A stretch of DNA of 64,000 nucleotides. It comes from Streptomyces sp. CB02414. Lineage in GTDB: Bacteria > Actinomycetota > Actinomycetes > Streptomycetales > Streptomycetaceae. Of the stretch, positions 24,556 through 33,164 are shown piece after piece. The stretch is taken from the NCBI RefSeq assembly GCF_001905385.1, contig NZ_LIPF01000009.1, positions 310,001 to 374,000 of the forward strand, read 5' to 3'. Within the stretch, counting starts at the first letter, position 1; each line of letters begins with the position of its first letter. The notes below the pieces were generated by a model, which had not been told where the DNA came from, did not search any database, and saw only the letters and a list, made by a program, of their open reading frames with translations. The position numbers and the translations under genes were made by a program.

Positions 24556-27354
24556 CTACCGGTGGGACGTGAACTCCACGACCTGCTGGTAGGTCGGCCG
24601 GTTCTGCCAGCTGATGCCGCCGTGCTTGATGCCGCCGAGGGTGCGGTGGATCACCGAGTCGGCGCACCACTGGTCGCCCGCCGAACAGTTCTCGTCGCCG
24701 GGATAGACCTGGGCGGGCGTCCGGCCCGCCGCCTCCTTCAGGGTGGCGACCAGGGTGTCCCGGCAGGCGGCCAGGTCGCCGCCGCCGCAGTACTCGCGCG
24801 CCAGCGGGCCCTCGACGGGCTCACCGAGCACGGACCGGATGTCCTTGTCGACATAGCTCCACCAGCCGTACTGGAAGGCGCTGCCGGCGTGGCCGCCGGT
24901 CGGGCCGTGGGCGGCGGACGGTGACTCGTCGACGGGCAGGTTGCGGGTGAAGGCGGTGTACAGGTCGGTGCCGAGGCCCGGCTCGAACTCGGCCTTCACC
25001 AGCAGCGGCCACCAGGCGTCCAGGGTGCGGATGGCGTCGGCGTGCGCGTACTTCTTCGAGCCGGCCGACGTCTCCGTGCGCAGGGAACCCGCCGCGGTCC
25101 ACGCCTTGAGCCGGTCCACGGCGGTCTGCGCCGCGGGGTCGGTGACCGGCGCCGACTCGATCACCTTCAGCAGGCCGGGCACCACGTCCTCGGCCCGCAG
25201 GTCGGCGAGGCCCGCCTCGGCCATCGCCCTCACCAGCGCGGCCCGGGTGACGCCGCCGTCGGCGACCAGCTTCTTCACCCGGTCGTCGAGCAGGTTGCCG
25301 CGGTGGACGGAGCCGTTGCCCCAGGGGGCGGTGGTGTAGTCCCTGGCCTGTTTGTTGTTCCAGGAGACGTAGTAGTCCTGGTCCAGGGACTGCGGGTGGG
25401 CGGAGGGCGGGGTGTAGCGGGCCGTGTTGGCGGCCGGGTCCCAGTCCCGCCACTCGTACGCCGGTTCGGCCCGGACCGGGAAGTCGGCGTCGACGCCGTC
25501 CGCCCGTACCGGGTTGTCGCCGCTGTTGTAGTACGCGGTGTGCTCGGAGTCGGCGTAGAACCAGTTGAAGGTGTAGTTGATGTGCTGCACCGCGCTCTGG
25601 AAGCGCTCGGGGCTGTTGAGGTACTCCGGGTCGTTGAGCATCTGGAAGCCGATGATCGAGTCGGCCTCGTGCAGGTACGACGAGCGCAGGGAGGTGTAGG
25701 CGACCTTCTTGCCGTCGACGGTGGCCCGGTACTGGACCGGGCCGTACTTGGTGCGCCAGACCCGCATCGTGTAGGAGCCGGCCTTGGTGCCGTCGGCGAC
25801 GGTGGGCTTCCAGGCGTTCTTGCGCTCGACCTTCTCCATCGGCGTGCAGGTGCCGCGGTAGAGGTAGTGGTAGTCGTCCTGGCAGAGCTCGACCGCGTAG
25901 GTGTCGATGATGTCCTGGCCGGAGGTGGTCGCGCTCCACGCGTAGTCCTGGCCGCGGCCTAGTTCGACGTACATGCTCAGGCCCGCGAAGGAGGCGCCGC
26001 GGGCGCTGATGCCGGGGCCCTGGATCTCCTGGAGCATGAGGAGCTGGGGCGCGAAGTATCCGGTCTGCGGGCCGAAGACGGCGACCGGGTGGCCGCTCGC
26101 GGTGTGCTCGCCGCTGACGACCAGGGCGTTGGACATACCGCGGCGGGCCGAGGAGAGGGCGGCGTCCGCGGCGGTGGCGGAGGCGCCGGCCGCGCTCGAC
26201 GCGGCGGCGCTGCCCGTACGGTCGTACACCAGGGGTTCCGCCTCGACCGAACCGGGATCGGGCAGGGCGCGGCCCCGCGGGTTCTCGGGCGGGGTCAGGT
26301 ACGGGAAGCTGCCGTCCTGCTGGGTGAGGACCGCCTCGGGGTCGTTGCGCTGGCGGAAGGACTCCCAGACCTCGGTGCCCTCTTCGACGCCGTACTTCTC
26401 CTGGGCGGCGAGCAGGGAGAGCGCGTTGGTGACCTCGCCGCCGCCTCCGGAGCCGAAGAGGGAGCCGATGACGGACGCGAGTGCGATCAGGTCGGCGCGC
26501 TCGAAGTGCTCGATGGTGCCGGCGTTGGTGATGGCGTTCTTGTGGCCGGTCAGGACGTACTCGCCGGGGAAGTAGCGGCCCTTGTCGGAGGCGTCGATGT
26601 AGGCGTTGATGCCGTCGATGTAGGCGTCCACGTCCGCGAGGGCCAGCTTGCCGCGCTCCCCGGCCTTGCCCGCGGCGCTCTCGATCTGCGCCTCCAGGTC
26701 GGCCTCGGTGTAGGGGGCGTTGCGCCAGAACTGCTGCTCCAGGCCCTGGTTGGCGGGGGCACCACCGGCGAAGGGGGTCAGCTGACCGCGTCCGACGTGC
26801 CGGAAGAGGTCCATCAGCCACAGCCGGTCCTGGGCGGCGGCGTAACCGGCGCCGAACTCGGTGCCGTAGCGGGTGGTGCCGGTGATGTGCGGCACACCGG
26901 TCTTCTTGTCGCGGACGATGGTCACGTCGTCGCGTCCGGCGGGTCGGACGGTGGAGGCGACCTGGCCGTCGGGGACGCCGAAGGAGGCGTCGTTGAAGAA
27001 GGTGTTGATCTTGTCGTTGGTCAGGCCGGGGTAGCCGGTGGCGAGGTTCGCGTAGGGCCCGAGCTGGTCCTCGGCGTGCGCGGGCTGGGTGCCGAACGCC
27101 TGGTTGAGGAGGATCTGGGCGAGGGTGGCGTTGCCGTTCTGGCCGGGCGGCAGGATGTCCGAACACTGGCCGCCGCAGTGGTCGTTCACCGCCGCGGGTG
27201 CGGCCGGGGTCTCCGGGTCGGCGGCCATCGCCGGGGAAAACGGTGACAAAAGGCCGGCGACGAGGACGCATATGGACGCGCCCTTCAGGAACCCGTGGAA
27301 GCCGCGGGGAGTTCTCAGTCTGTCGAGGGCGTTGCGTGGGGTGCGCCGTGGCAT
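24556..27354 (-). CDS. Secreted penicillin acylase family protein
   Basis: A 932-residue Ntn-hydrolase precursor with an N-terminal export signal (basic start, hydrophobic helix to about residue 44, AMA-AD). The alpha part carries VPHITGTTRYGTEFGAGYAAAQDRLW. The expected nucleophile is Ser408 within RRGMSNALVVSG, which becomes the N-terminus of the beta chain after self-cleavage (a Met sits between Gly and Ser, unusual). Further family segments are FGPQTGYFAPQ, AWSATTSGQDI and YVSWNNKQ. Such enzymes deacylate amides, including acyl-homoserine lactones, penicillins and lipopeptides. GGGAGGAG precedes the ATG. It converges with the muramidase, 11 bp between stops. Confidence 0.92.
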   Translation of the reverse strand: MPRRTPRNALDRLRTPRGFHGFLKGASICVLVAGLLSPFSPAMAADPETPAAPAAVNDHCGGQCSDILPPGQNGNATLAQILLNQAFGTQPAHAEDQLGPYANLATGYPGLTNDKINTFFNDASFGVPDGQVASTVRPAGRDDVTIVRDKKTGVPHITGTTRYGTEFGAGYAAAQDRLWLMDLFRHVGRGQLTPFAGGAPANQGLEQQFWRNAPYTEADLEAQIESAAGKAGERGKLALADVDAYIDGINAYIDASDKGRYFPGEYVLTGHKNAITNAGTIEHFERADLIALASVIGSLFGSGGGGEVTNALSLLAAQEKYGVEEGTEVWESFRQRNDPEAVLTQQDGSFPYLTPPENPRGRALPDPGSVEAEPLVYDRTGSAAASSAAGASATAADAALSSARRGMSNALVVSGEHTASGHPVAVFGPQTGYFAPQLLMLQEIQGPGISARGASFAGLSMYVELGRGQDYAWSATTSGQDIIDTYAVELCQDDYHYLYRGTCTPMEKVERKNAWKPTVADGTKAGSYTMRVWRTKYGPVQYRATVDGKKVAYTSLRSSYLHEADSIIGFQMLNDPEYLNSPERFQSAVQHINYTFNWFYADSEHTAYYNSGDNPVRADGVDADFPVRAEPAYEWRDWDPAANTARYTPPSAHPQSLDQDYYVSWNNKQARDYTTAPWGNGSVHRGNLLDDRVKKLVADGGVTRAALVRAMAEAGLADLRAEDVVPGLLKVIESAPVTDPAAQTAVDRLKAWTAAGSLRTETSAGSKKYAHADAIRTLDAWWPLLVKAEFEPGLGTDLYTAFTRNLPVDESPSAAHGPTGGHAGSAFQYGWWSYVDKDIRSVLGEPVEGPLAREYCGGGDLAACRDTLVATLKEAAGRTPAQVYPGDENCSAGDQWCADSVIHRTLGGIKHGGISWQNRPTYQQVVEFTSHR

Positions 27355-27575
27355 GGCAGCTCCTCCCGACTGGGGGTTGGCCGGACGTTACCGCCGGTAT
27401 CCCCGAGTTGGAAGATGAACATGCGTCACTTTTTGGAGCGGGTGGATCGGCTTATGAGGGGCATCGGAAAACGGATGGAGCCGAATCGCCTGTCGATACG
27501 TCTATTCGGCGACGTCCGCTGGACGACGCCGAAGTGACCGAAGTACAGGTGCAGGTGTGACGGAGGTGCAGGGCG

Positions 27576-28178
27576 ATGGCCGGTTTCCGGAGTCTCGCGA
27601 GACAGGTCCGAGATCCACGGTGCGACCTGGCGCTGCGGCGCTACTCGCTGCGCAAGTGCCTTGAACGGTTCGCCCCTTACGGGCACAGGGCGACCTGGGA
27701 CCATCTGTGCTCGCGGGCCGGGTTCGGCCCGGAGGACCGCTCCCCGGACCCGGCGCGGCTCGTGGCCGCACTGGAGGAGCTGGAGGAGGCGCGGTCGGTG
27801 TGGCTGGCCTACGAGGTCGAGTTCGCCGAGCGGCGCAGGAAGGAGAAGCACGACGGGCTGCGCAGGCCGGGCAGCGTGGACGACTGGCACCGGCTGACCT
27901 GGGGCGGTTTCGGGGTCGCCTGGTGCGACGATCCCCGGGTCCACCCCGACGGCCCACTGGCGGAGGTGCTGCGCGGCCTGATCTCCGCGCTGGAGCGTGA
28001 ACCGGGCTCGGTGTGCCCGGTCTGCGACGGGGAGCGCCTCGTCTGGAAGTACGACCTCGACCACGAGCCCTCCACGGGCCCCGTCTGCACGGACTGCGGG
28101 ATCCTCGTTCCGCGGCCCGTCCTCACCCCCGACGCGCTGGCGGACGCCCGGCGGGGACGGTTGCTGATGTCGGCGTAG
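27576..28178 (+). CDS. Hypothetical protein with C-terminal zinc ribbon
   Basis: A 200-residue soluble protein. The N-terminal two thirds are helical and basic (LARQVRDPRCDLALRRYSL...). The C-terminus has CPVC-DGERLVWKYDLDHEPSTGP-CTDC, a CX2C...CX2C zinc ribbon. GGAGG lies 10 nt before the ATG. It precedes soxR tail-to-tail. No family recognised; nucleic-acid binding is possible. Confidence 0.75.
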   Translation: MAGFRSLARQVRDPRCDLALRRYSLRKCLERFAPYGHRATWDHLCSRAGFGPEDRSPDPARLVAALEELEEARSVWLAYEVEFAERRRKEKHDGLRRPGSVDDWHRLTWGGFGVAWCDDPRVHPDGPLAEVLRGLISALEREPGSVCPVCDGERLVWKYDLDHEPSTGPVCTDCGILVPRPVLTPDALADARRGRLLMSA

Positions 28179-28253
28179 CCGGCCCGGGGGTGCGCTGGGG
28201 ATGCCGCACCCCCGACGGCACGCGTCCGTGGCCGCACGGAGGTCACCGCGCGG

Positions 28254-28772
28254 TCAGTCGCAGCACTCCGTCTCCCGTTCCCGGGCACGGCTCGCGGGCT
28301 TGGGTGCCGCGGTGTCGCGGCGCTCCACCAGCAGACGGGAACCGGTGAGCCGTTCACCGAAGACGTCGTCGGGGTTGGACAGGACACAGGTGTCGAGGGA
28401 CAGACAGCCGCAGCCGATGCAGTCGGTGAGGTGGTCGCGCAGGCGGTTGAGCTGCTTGATGCGTTCGTCCAGTTCGGAGCGCCAGGACGCGGAGAGCCGG
28501 GCCCAGTCCTCCTCGGTGGGCGTGCGCTCCTCCGGCAGTTCGGCGAGCGCCTCGCGGATCGTGGCGAGCGGGATGCCCACGCGCTGGGCCGCGCGCACGA
28601 AGGCGACCCGGCGCAGCGCGTCACGGCTGAAGCGGCGCTGATTGCCGGAGGTGCGGCGACTGGTGATCAGGCCCTTGGACTCGTAGAAGTGCAGGGCGGA
28701 GACGGCGGCGCCGCTGCGCGCGGCGAGCTGGCCGACCGTGAGCTCGTGGATCTTCTCGGGAATCTGAGGCAC
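28254..28772 (-). CDS. soxR: Redox-sensing MerR-family regulator SoxR
   Basis: A 172-residue MerR-type activator. It has the N-terminal HTH ([20 protein letters not shown]), then a coiled dimer helix. The [2Fe-2S] site follows as [12 protein letters not shown] (CX2CXCX5C), diagnostic for SoxR. In Streptomyces SoxR senses redox-active secondary metabolites such as actinorhodin and activates oxidoreductases and exporters. Start is GTG at 28772, inside a 7-4-7 inverted repeat. Its C-terminal tail after the cluster is long and ends ETECCD, as in Streptomyces homologues. Confidence 0.95.
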   Translation of the reverse strand: MPQIPEKIHELTVGQLAARSGAAVSALHFYESKGLITSRRTSGNQRRFSRDALRRVAFVRAAQRVGIPLATIREALAELPEERTPTEEDWARLSASWRSELDERIKQLNRLRDHLTDCIGCGCLSLDTCVLSNPDDVFGERLTGSRLLVERRDTAAPKPASRARERETECCD

Positions 28773-28780
28773 TCCTCAGA
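28763..28780. promoter_or_regulatory. Inverted repeat over the soxR start codon
   Basis: TCTGAGG (28763-28769) and CCTCAGA (28774-28780) flank CACT, which contains the GTG start on the other strand. It might be a hairpin sequestering initiation or a protein site; it differs from the classical SoxR box. Confidence 0.45.
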
Positions 28781-28820
28781 CCCTACCGACCCGGTCACCC
28801 GCCCGGACGCATCCGGTCCG

Positions 28821-28863
28821 TTGACAGGGGCTCCGCGGGCGACCATGCTAAGCAGTTGCTTAG
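28821..28863 (+). promoter_or_regulatory. maoC promoter with overlapping TetR operator
   Basis: TTGACA (28821-28826), 17-bp spacer, CATGCT (28844-28849). The palindrome CTAAGCAGTTGCTTAG (7-bp arms, 28848-28863) covers the -10 edge and start region, so a bound repressor would block RNA polymerase. A related site lies upstream of the neighbouring TetR gene. Confidence 0.75.
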
Positions 28864-28902
28864 AGTCGGGCACACAGGTCGAGCGAGCAGAGAGGCCGGG
28901 AC

Positions 28903-29364
28903 ATGGCAGAGCCGAGGATCTTCACATCCGCCGACGAGGTGAAGGCGGCGGTGGGCGAGCAGCTGGGGTACACCGACTGGCTGGACGTCGACCAGAAGCG
29001 GATCGACCTGTTCGCCGAGGCGACCGGCGACCACCAGTGGATCCACGTGGACCCGGAGAAGGCCGCCGCCGGGCCGTTCGGCACCACCATCGCCCACGGC
29101 TACCTGACGCTGTCGCTGCTCCCGCTCTTCGGGCCGCAGCTGATCAGGGTCGAGGGCGTGACGATGGGCGTCAACTACGGCACCAACAAGGTCCGTTTCC
29201 CCTCCCCCGTCCCCGTCGGCTCGCGTCTGCGCGCCACGGCGACGATCACCGGGGTCGAGGACGTCAAGGGCGGCATCCAGGTGGCCGTCGCCTTCACCGT
29301 GGAGCGCGAGGGTGGCGACAAGCCGGTGTGCGTCGCCGAGTCCCTCTCCCGGTACTACCTCTGA
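28903..29364 (+). CDS. MaoC-like (R)-specific enoyl-CoA hydratase
   Basis: A 153-residue hot-dog-fold protein with the hydratase-2 catalytic Asp and His in FAEATGDHQWIHVDP and the downstream GTTIAHGYLTLSL. It hydrates a trans-2-enoyl-CoA to the (R)-3-hydroxyacyl-CoA in the cytosol. It has its own consensus-like promoter and an operator for the convergent TetR (stops 2 bp apart). Typical length for the single-domain family. Confidence 0.93.
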   Translation: MAEPRIFTSADEVKAAVGEQLGYTDWLDVDQKRIDLFAEATGDHQWIHVDPEKAAAGPFGTTIAHGYLTLSLLPLFGPQLIRVEGVTMGVNYGTNKVRFPSPVPVGSRLRATATITGVEDVKGGIQVAVAFTVEREGGDKPVCVAESLSRYYL

Positions 29365-29365
29365 C

Positions 29366-30013
29366 CTACCGCCCCTGAGCGGCGCCGGACGGTTCGGCGC
29401 CCACCATGCGCAGTACGAGGTCGGCGTAGAGGGCGCCGACCTCGTCGGGCGTGCGCGGACCGTTCACGTTGAACCAGCGGGCGACGTCGATGCAGAGCGA
29501 CAGCACGGCCAGCGTGGTGCCCTTGACGTCCGGCACGTCGAACTCGCCCGCCGCCACGCCGTCCTCGATGATGCCGCGCACCGCGGCGTCGCACTGCCGG
29601 CGCAGGGCGAGGATCTCGTCGCGGGCCTCGGGGCCGAGCGCGTCCAGCTCGTACTGCACCACCCGCGCGGTCGTGCGCCGCCCGGCGTGCCAGCGCACGA
29701 AGGAGCTCACGGCGTCGGCGAGCCGTTCGGCGGCGCCGCCCTCGCCCTGGGCCGCGGTCCGCAGGATGGCGACCGCCCGGTCGTGACCGATCCTGCTGAT
29801 GCGGTGGAGCAGTTCTTCCTTGGTCTTGTAGTGGATGTACAGCGCGGCCGGACTCATGCCGGCCCGCCCGGCGATGTCGCGGGTCGTGGTCGCGTGGTAC
29901 CCGCGCTCGGCGAAGGCCTCCACCGCGGCGACCAGGAGCCGCCGGGCCGCGTCCGGGGTGACCTCTTCCCACGGCTCGATGTCGCCGCCCGTCGTCTCGG
30001 CCGCCGTACTCAT
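29366..30013 (-). CDS. TetR regulator next to maoC
   Basis: A 215-residue TetR repressor. HTH at about 40-70 (TTTRDIAGRAGMSPAALYIHY), with KTKEELLHRIS following. The helical C-domain is of the acyl-CoA-responsive kind often found near beta-oxidation genes. Matching CTAAGC...GCTNA sites occur upstream of its own start and upstream of maoC, which supports autorepression plus control of the hydratase. Confidence 0.9.
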   Translation of the reverse strand: MSTAAETTGGDIEPWEEVTPDAARRLLVAAVEAFAERGYHATTTRDIAGRAGMSPAALYIHYKTKEELLHRISRIGHDRAVAILRTAAQGEGGAAERLADAVSSFVRWHAGRRTTARVVQYELDALGPEARDEILALRRQCDAAVRGIIEDGVAAGEFDVPDVKGTTLAVLSLCIDVARWFNVNGPRTPDEVGALYADLVLRMVGAEPSGAAQGR

Positions 30014-30061
30014 CGCTTGTTCGCCCCTCTCGGTGACAGGAGCACCACCATACCGCCGAGT

Positions 30062-30077
30062 ATGAGCGGTCGCTTAG
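30062..30077. promoter_or_regulatory. Operator upstream of TetR (maoC-type site)
   Basis: Leftward strand CTAAGCGACCGCTCAT resembles the maoC operator CTAAGCAGTTGCTTAG (same spacing and half-sites, one degenerate end). It lies 49 bp upstream of the TetR start. Confidence 0.6.
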
Positions 30078-30099
30078 TGCGGCGGCGACGGCGGGGACG

Positions 30100-30390
30100 T
30101 CAGCTCAGCTTCTCGAAGGGGTCGTGCTCGGCGAGGAGCTTGTCCAGCCGGGCCTGGTCGACCCGGCTGACGATCTGGACGGCCTCCTGGCGGTCGCGGA
30201 TGATCTTGGCCAGCGTGAAGGCCGAGGTGACCAGGTAGAGGACGGCGATGGCGAGGAAGGCACGCACCCAGGCGTCGGCCTGGAGGTTGTAGATGCCGAC
30301 GGCGGTGGCGATCATCGCGACCGCGAACGAGGCCACGGCCTGGCCGTAGAAGGCCGCCGTGTTCTGCTGCTTGACCGGTGTGTCACTCAT
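30100..30390 (-). CDS. YiaA/YiaB-family small membrane protein
   Basis: A 96-residue protein, MSDTPVKQQNTAAFYGQAV..., with two membrane helices (about 16-36 and 44-64) and a charged cytoplasmic tail. This matches the YiaAB two-helix domain; function unknown. The ATG at 30390 is preferred to an upstream in-frame start because the family core begins directly after it. Confidence 0.8.
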   Translation of the reverse strand: MSDTPVKQQNTAAFYGQAVASFAVAMIATAVGIYNLQADAWVRAFLAIAVLYLVTSAFTLAKIIRDRQEAVQIVSRVDQARLDKLLAEHDPFEKLS

Positions 30391-30472
30391 GGGGAAAGGA
30401 TCGGCGGATGTGGTCCGGGCCACATCCGCCGACGTACTCAGTTCACGTACTCAGAGCGCATCCACCGGGCGC

Positions 30473-31633
30473 TCAGAAGGCCGAGACCCCGGTCAGCGCC
30501 CGTCCGATGACCAGCTTCTGGATCTGGCTGGTGCCCTCGTAGAGGGTCATCACGCGCGCGTCGCGCAGCAGCTTGCCGGCCGGGTACTCGTCGATGTAGC
30601 CGTACCCGCCGAAGACCTGGAGGGCGTTGTTGGCGGCGCGGACGGCGGCCTCCGAGGCGAACAGCTTGGCCTTGGAGGACTCGACGGTGAAGGGCCGGCC
30701 GCGGTCGATCAGGTCGGCGACGCGCCAGGTCAGCAGCCGGGCCGCGTCCACGTCGAGGGCGATGTCGCTGATCAGTTCCTGGACGAGCTGGTGGTGGGCG
30801 ATGGTCTTCCCGAACTGCTCGCGCTCGCCCGCGTACTTCACGGCCGCGTCCAGGGCGGCCTGGGCTATGCCGACGCAGCCCGCCGCGACCGACATCCGCC
30901 CCTTGGCGAGGGCCGACATGGCGACCGAGAAGCCCTTGCCCTCGGGGGCGAGCATCGCGGAGGCGGGGACGCGGACGTCCTCCAGGACGAGTTCGGCGGT
31001 GGCCTGGCCGCGCAGCCCGAGCTTGCCGTGGATGGTGCGGCGGGACAGGCCGGGCGTGTCGGTGGGCACCAGGAAGGCGGAGACGCCCTTGTGGCCGGGG
31101 GCGTCGGTGGACCGGGCGAAGAGCAGGACGACGTCGGCCCAGGTGCCGTTGGTGATGAACATCTTGGTGCCGTTGATGACGTAGTCGTCGCCGTCGCGCA
31201 CCGCGCGGGTGGTCAGGTTCCCGGCGTCCGACCCCGTGCCGGGCTCGGTCAGGCCGAAGCAGCCGACGTACTCGCCGCTGGTGAGCCCCGGCAGCCACCG
31301 CCGCTTCTGCTCCTCGTCGCCCCAGGCGGCGACGGTCTTGGCGACCAGGCCGAGGGAGACGGAGACGATGCCGCGCACGGAGCTGTCGCCCCGCCCCAGC
31401 TCCTCCGTCACCAGGCAGTAGGCGAGGTGGTCGCCGCCGGAGCCGCCGTACTCCTCGTCGACGGTCAGCCCGAGGAAGCCGACCTCGCCGAGCTTCTTCA
31501 CGATCGCCCGGTCGACCTCCTCGGCCCGGTCCCAGGCGACGACGTTGGGGGCGATCTCGCGCTCCACGAAGTCCCGGGCGAGCTGCCGTACGGCGGTCTG
31601 CTCCTCGCTGAGCTCCAGGTTCACCGCATCCAC
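30473..31633 (-). CDS. Acyl-CoA dehydrogenase
   Basis: A 386-residue classical acyl-CoA dehydrogenase (FAD). Motifs: CFGLTEPGTGSDAGNL, KMFITNGTWAD, EREQFGKTIAHHQLVQ, QVFGGYGYIDEYPAGKLLRD and the catalytic Glu region MTLYEGTSQIQKLVIGR (Glu near 365). It catalyses alpha,beta-dehydrogenation of a short- or branched-chain acyl-CoA. Start is GTG 31633; GTG 31624 is the alternative. It is divergent from a TetR gene, with a 19-bp palindrome between them. Confidence 0.93.
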   Translation of the reverse strand: MDAVNLELSEEQTAVRQLARDFVEREIAPNVVAWDRAEEVDRAIVKKLGEVGFLGLTVDEEYGGSGGDHLAYCLVTEELGRGDSSVRGIVSVSLGLVAKTVAAWGDEEQKRRWLPGLTSGEYVGCFGLTEPGTGSDAGNLTTRAVRDGDDYVINGTKMFITNGTWADVVLLFARSTDAPGHKGVSAFLVPTDTPGLSRRTIHGKLGLRGQATAELVLEDVRVPASAMLAPEGKGFSVAMSALAKGRMSVAAGCVGIAQAALDAAVKYAGEREQFGKTIAHHQLVQELISDIALDVDAARLLTWRVADLIDRGRPFTVESSKAKLFASEAAVRAANNALQVFGGYGYIDEYPAGKLLRDARVMTLYEGTSQIQKLVIGRALTGVSAF

Positions 31634-31658
31634 CCATCCAATTGAAAGCCGTACATTT

Positions 31659-31677
31659 AAATTAGCACTGCTAGTTT
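31659..31677. promoter_or_regulatory. TetR operator, AAACTAGC class (site A)
   Basis: AAATTAGCACTGCTAGTTT is a near-perfect 19-bp palindrome (one mismatch pair) between divergent acyl-CoA dehydrogenase and TetR genes. A matching site occurs upstream of the aldehyde dehydrogenase operon at 38177-38195. Confidence 0.8.
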
Positions 31678-31703
31678 CTGTTCGCAGCCCTACTATGTGC
31701 GCC

Positions 31704-32345
31704 ATGGCCCGACCGCGCAAGCCCCTGCTCAGCACCGACCGGATCGTCGAGACGGCCCGCGCGCTGGTGGACGCGGAGGGCCTCGCGGCCGTCTCCACCC
31801 GCCGGCTCGCGGCGGAACTGGGGGTCAGCGGCCCCTCGCTCTACAACCACTTCCGCACCAAGGACGAGATCCTGGAGGCCGTCGCCGACTCGGTGAGCGC
31901 CCAGGTCGACCTGTCGATGTTCGAGGACGGCCGGAACTGGCGGACCGCCCTGCACGACTGGGCCGTCTCCTACCGGGCGGCCCTGCGCGACCATCCGAAC
32001 ATCGTCCCGGTCCTGGCCCACGGCCCCGGCCGCCGGCCGGCCGCGCTGCACCTCGCGGACGCCGTCTACGGCGCGATGGTCCGGGCGGGCTGGCCGCCGG
32101 CCCAGGCCACCTCCATCGGCGCCCTGATGCGGTACTTCGTCATGGGGTCCGCGCTCGGCTCCTTCGCCCGGGGCTTCCCGGACGACGCGAGCGCCTACGA
32201 CCCGGCCGACTATCCGCACCTGGGCAAGGCCCACCTCCTGGCCGAGCAGCAGGAGAAGATCGACGAGCGGGCCTTCGAGACCGGGCTGACGGCGTTGCTG
32301 GACGGGCTGGCGCAGCAGTACGCGCAGGTGGCGCGGGGTGTCTGA
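31704..32345 (+). CDS. TetR regulator divergent from acyl-CoA dehydrogenase
   Basis: A 213-residue TetR protein of the TetR_C_1-like type. HTH is STRRLAAELGVSGPSLYNHF (about 29-48), followed by RTKDEILEAVAD. The C-domain contains ALMRYFVMGSALGSFARGF. Start ATG 31704 is fixed by a -10 TACTAT (31691-31696) exactly 7 nt upstream, i.e. leaderless. The 19-bp operator lies just upstream of that -10, at 31659-31677, so autorepression with control of the divergent gene is expected. Confidence 0.9.
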   Translation: MARPRKPLLSTDRIVETARALVDAEGLAAVSTRRLAAELGVSGPSLYNHFRTKDEILEAVADSVSAQVDLSMFEDGRNWRTALHDWAVSYRAALRDHPNIVPVLAHGPGRRPAALHLADAVYGAMVRAGWPPAQATSIGALMRYFVMGSALGSFARGFPDDASAYDPADYPHLGKAHLLAEQQEKIDERAFETGLTALLDGLAQQYAQVARGV

Positions 32346-32392
32346 GGACACTTCGGCGGGCGCCGAACCGTGCGTACCGCACTCTTGAACGC

Positions 32393-33100
32393 ATGACCGA
32401 GAAGGACGCCGGAGCACCGGGACTCGCGCGGCTGGCCGCTCTGATCGCCGACGAGACCAGGGCCGCCTGCCTGCTGGCCCTGCTCGACGGGCGGGCGTGG
32501 ACCGCCGGTGAGCTGGCCCGACACGCCGGGGTGGCCGCCTCCACGCTCAGCGAGCACCTGGGCAAGCTCGTCGCGGGCGGGCTGCTGGCCGAGGAGCGGC
32601 AGGGGCGGCACCGGTACGTGCGGCTGGCCGACGAGCGGGTCGCGCAGCTGGTGGAGGACCTGGCCGCGCAGGTGGCGCCCGAGGCAAGGCGTCCGCGCAC
32701 CCTGCGGGCGTCGAGCGCCGGGTCGGCGATGGCCCGGGGCCGCACCTGCTACGACCATCTCGCCGGGCGGCTCGGGATCGCGGTCACCGACGCGCTGACC
32801 GGGCGCGGACTGCTGCGCCAGGACACCGGCTTCGCACTCACGGACGCGGGGCTCGGCTGGTTCGGGACCGCCGGGATCGCCCTGAAGCGCACCGGTCGCC
32901 GGCCGCTGGCCCGGGCCTGCCTCGACTGGACCGAACGCCGCCCCCACCTCGCGGGCGTCGCGGGCGCGGCCCTGTGCCGGCACGCCCTGGAGTCGGGCTG
33001 GTGCGTGCGCATCGGCTCCGAGCGGGCGGTGAAGGTGACGCCGGCGGGCGAGGAGGCGCTGTCCGGGTTGCTGGGCATCGACCCGGTCTCGCTGCGCTGA
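32393..33100 (+). CDS. ArsR-family winged-helix regulator
   Basis: A 235-residue protein with an N-terminal ArsR-type winged helix: RAACLLALLDGRAWTAGELA, HAGVAASTLSEHLGKLVAGG and wing ERQGRHRYVRL. The rest (GRTCYDHLAGRLGIAVTDAL..., CLDWTERRPHLAGVAGAALC) is a conserved extension with several Cys/His that could bind a metal or ligand, unlike the short metal-sensing ArsR proteins. It sits 65 bp upstream of an EamA transporter gene and may control it. Confidence 0.85.
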   Translation: MTEKDAGAPGLARLAALIADETRAACLLALLDGRAWTAGELARHAGVAASTLSEHLGKLVAGGLLAEERQGRHRYVRLADERVAQLVEDLAAQVAPEARRPRTLRASSAGSAMARGRTCYDHLAGRLGIAVTDALTGRGLLRQDTGFALTDAGLGWFGTAGIALKRTGRRPLARACLDWTERRPHLAGVAGAALCRHALESGWCVRIGSERAVKVTPAGEEALSGLLGIDPVSLR

Positions 33101-33164
33101 GCCACGCGCGTCCCCGTCCGGAATCCGCCGGTCGCCTCCGCCCTTCCTGCCTAGCCTCGGGAGC

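Noticed and set aside
24821-27271. Second long minus-strand frame (about 816 codons) within the acylase gene
   Set aside because: Arg/Pro-rich shadow with no start site or motif; the acylase frame has a signal peptide and nucleophile motif.
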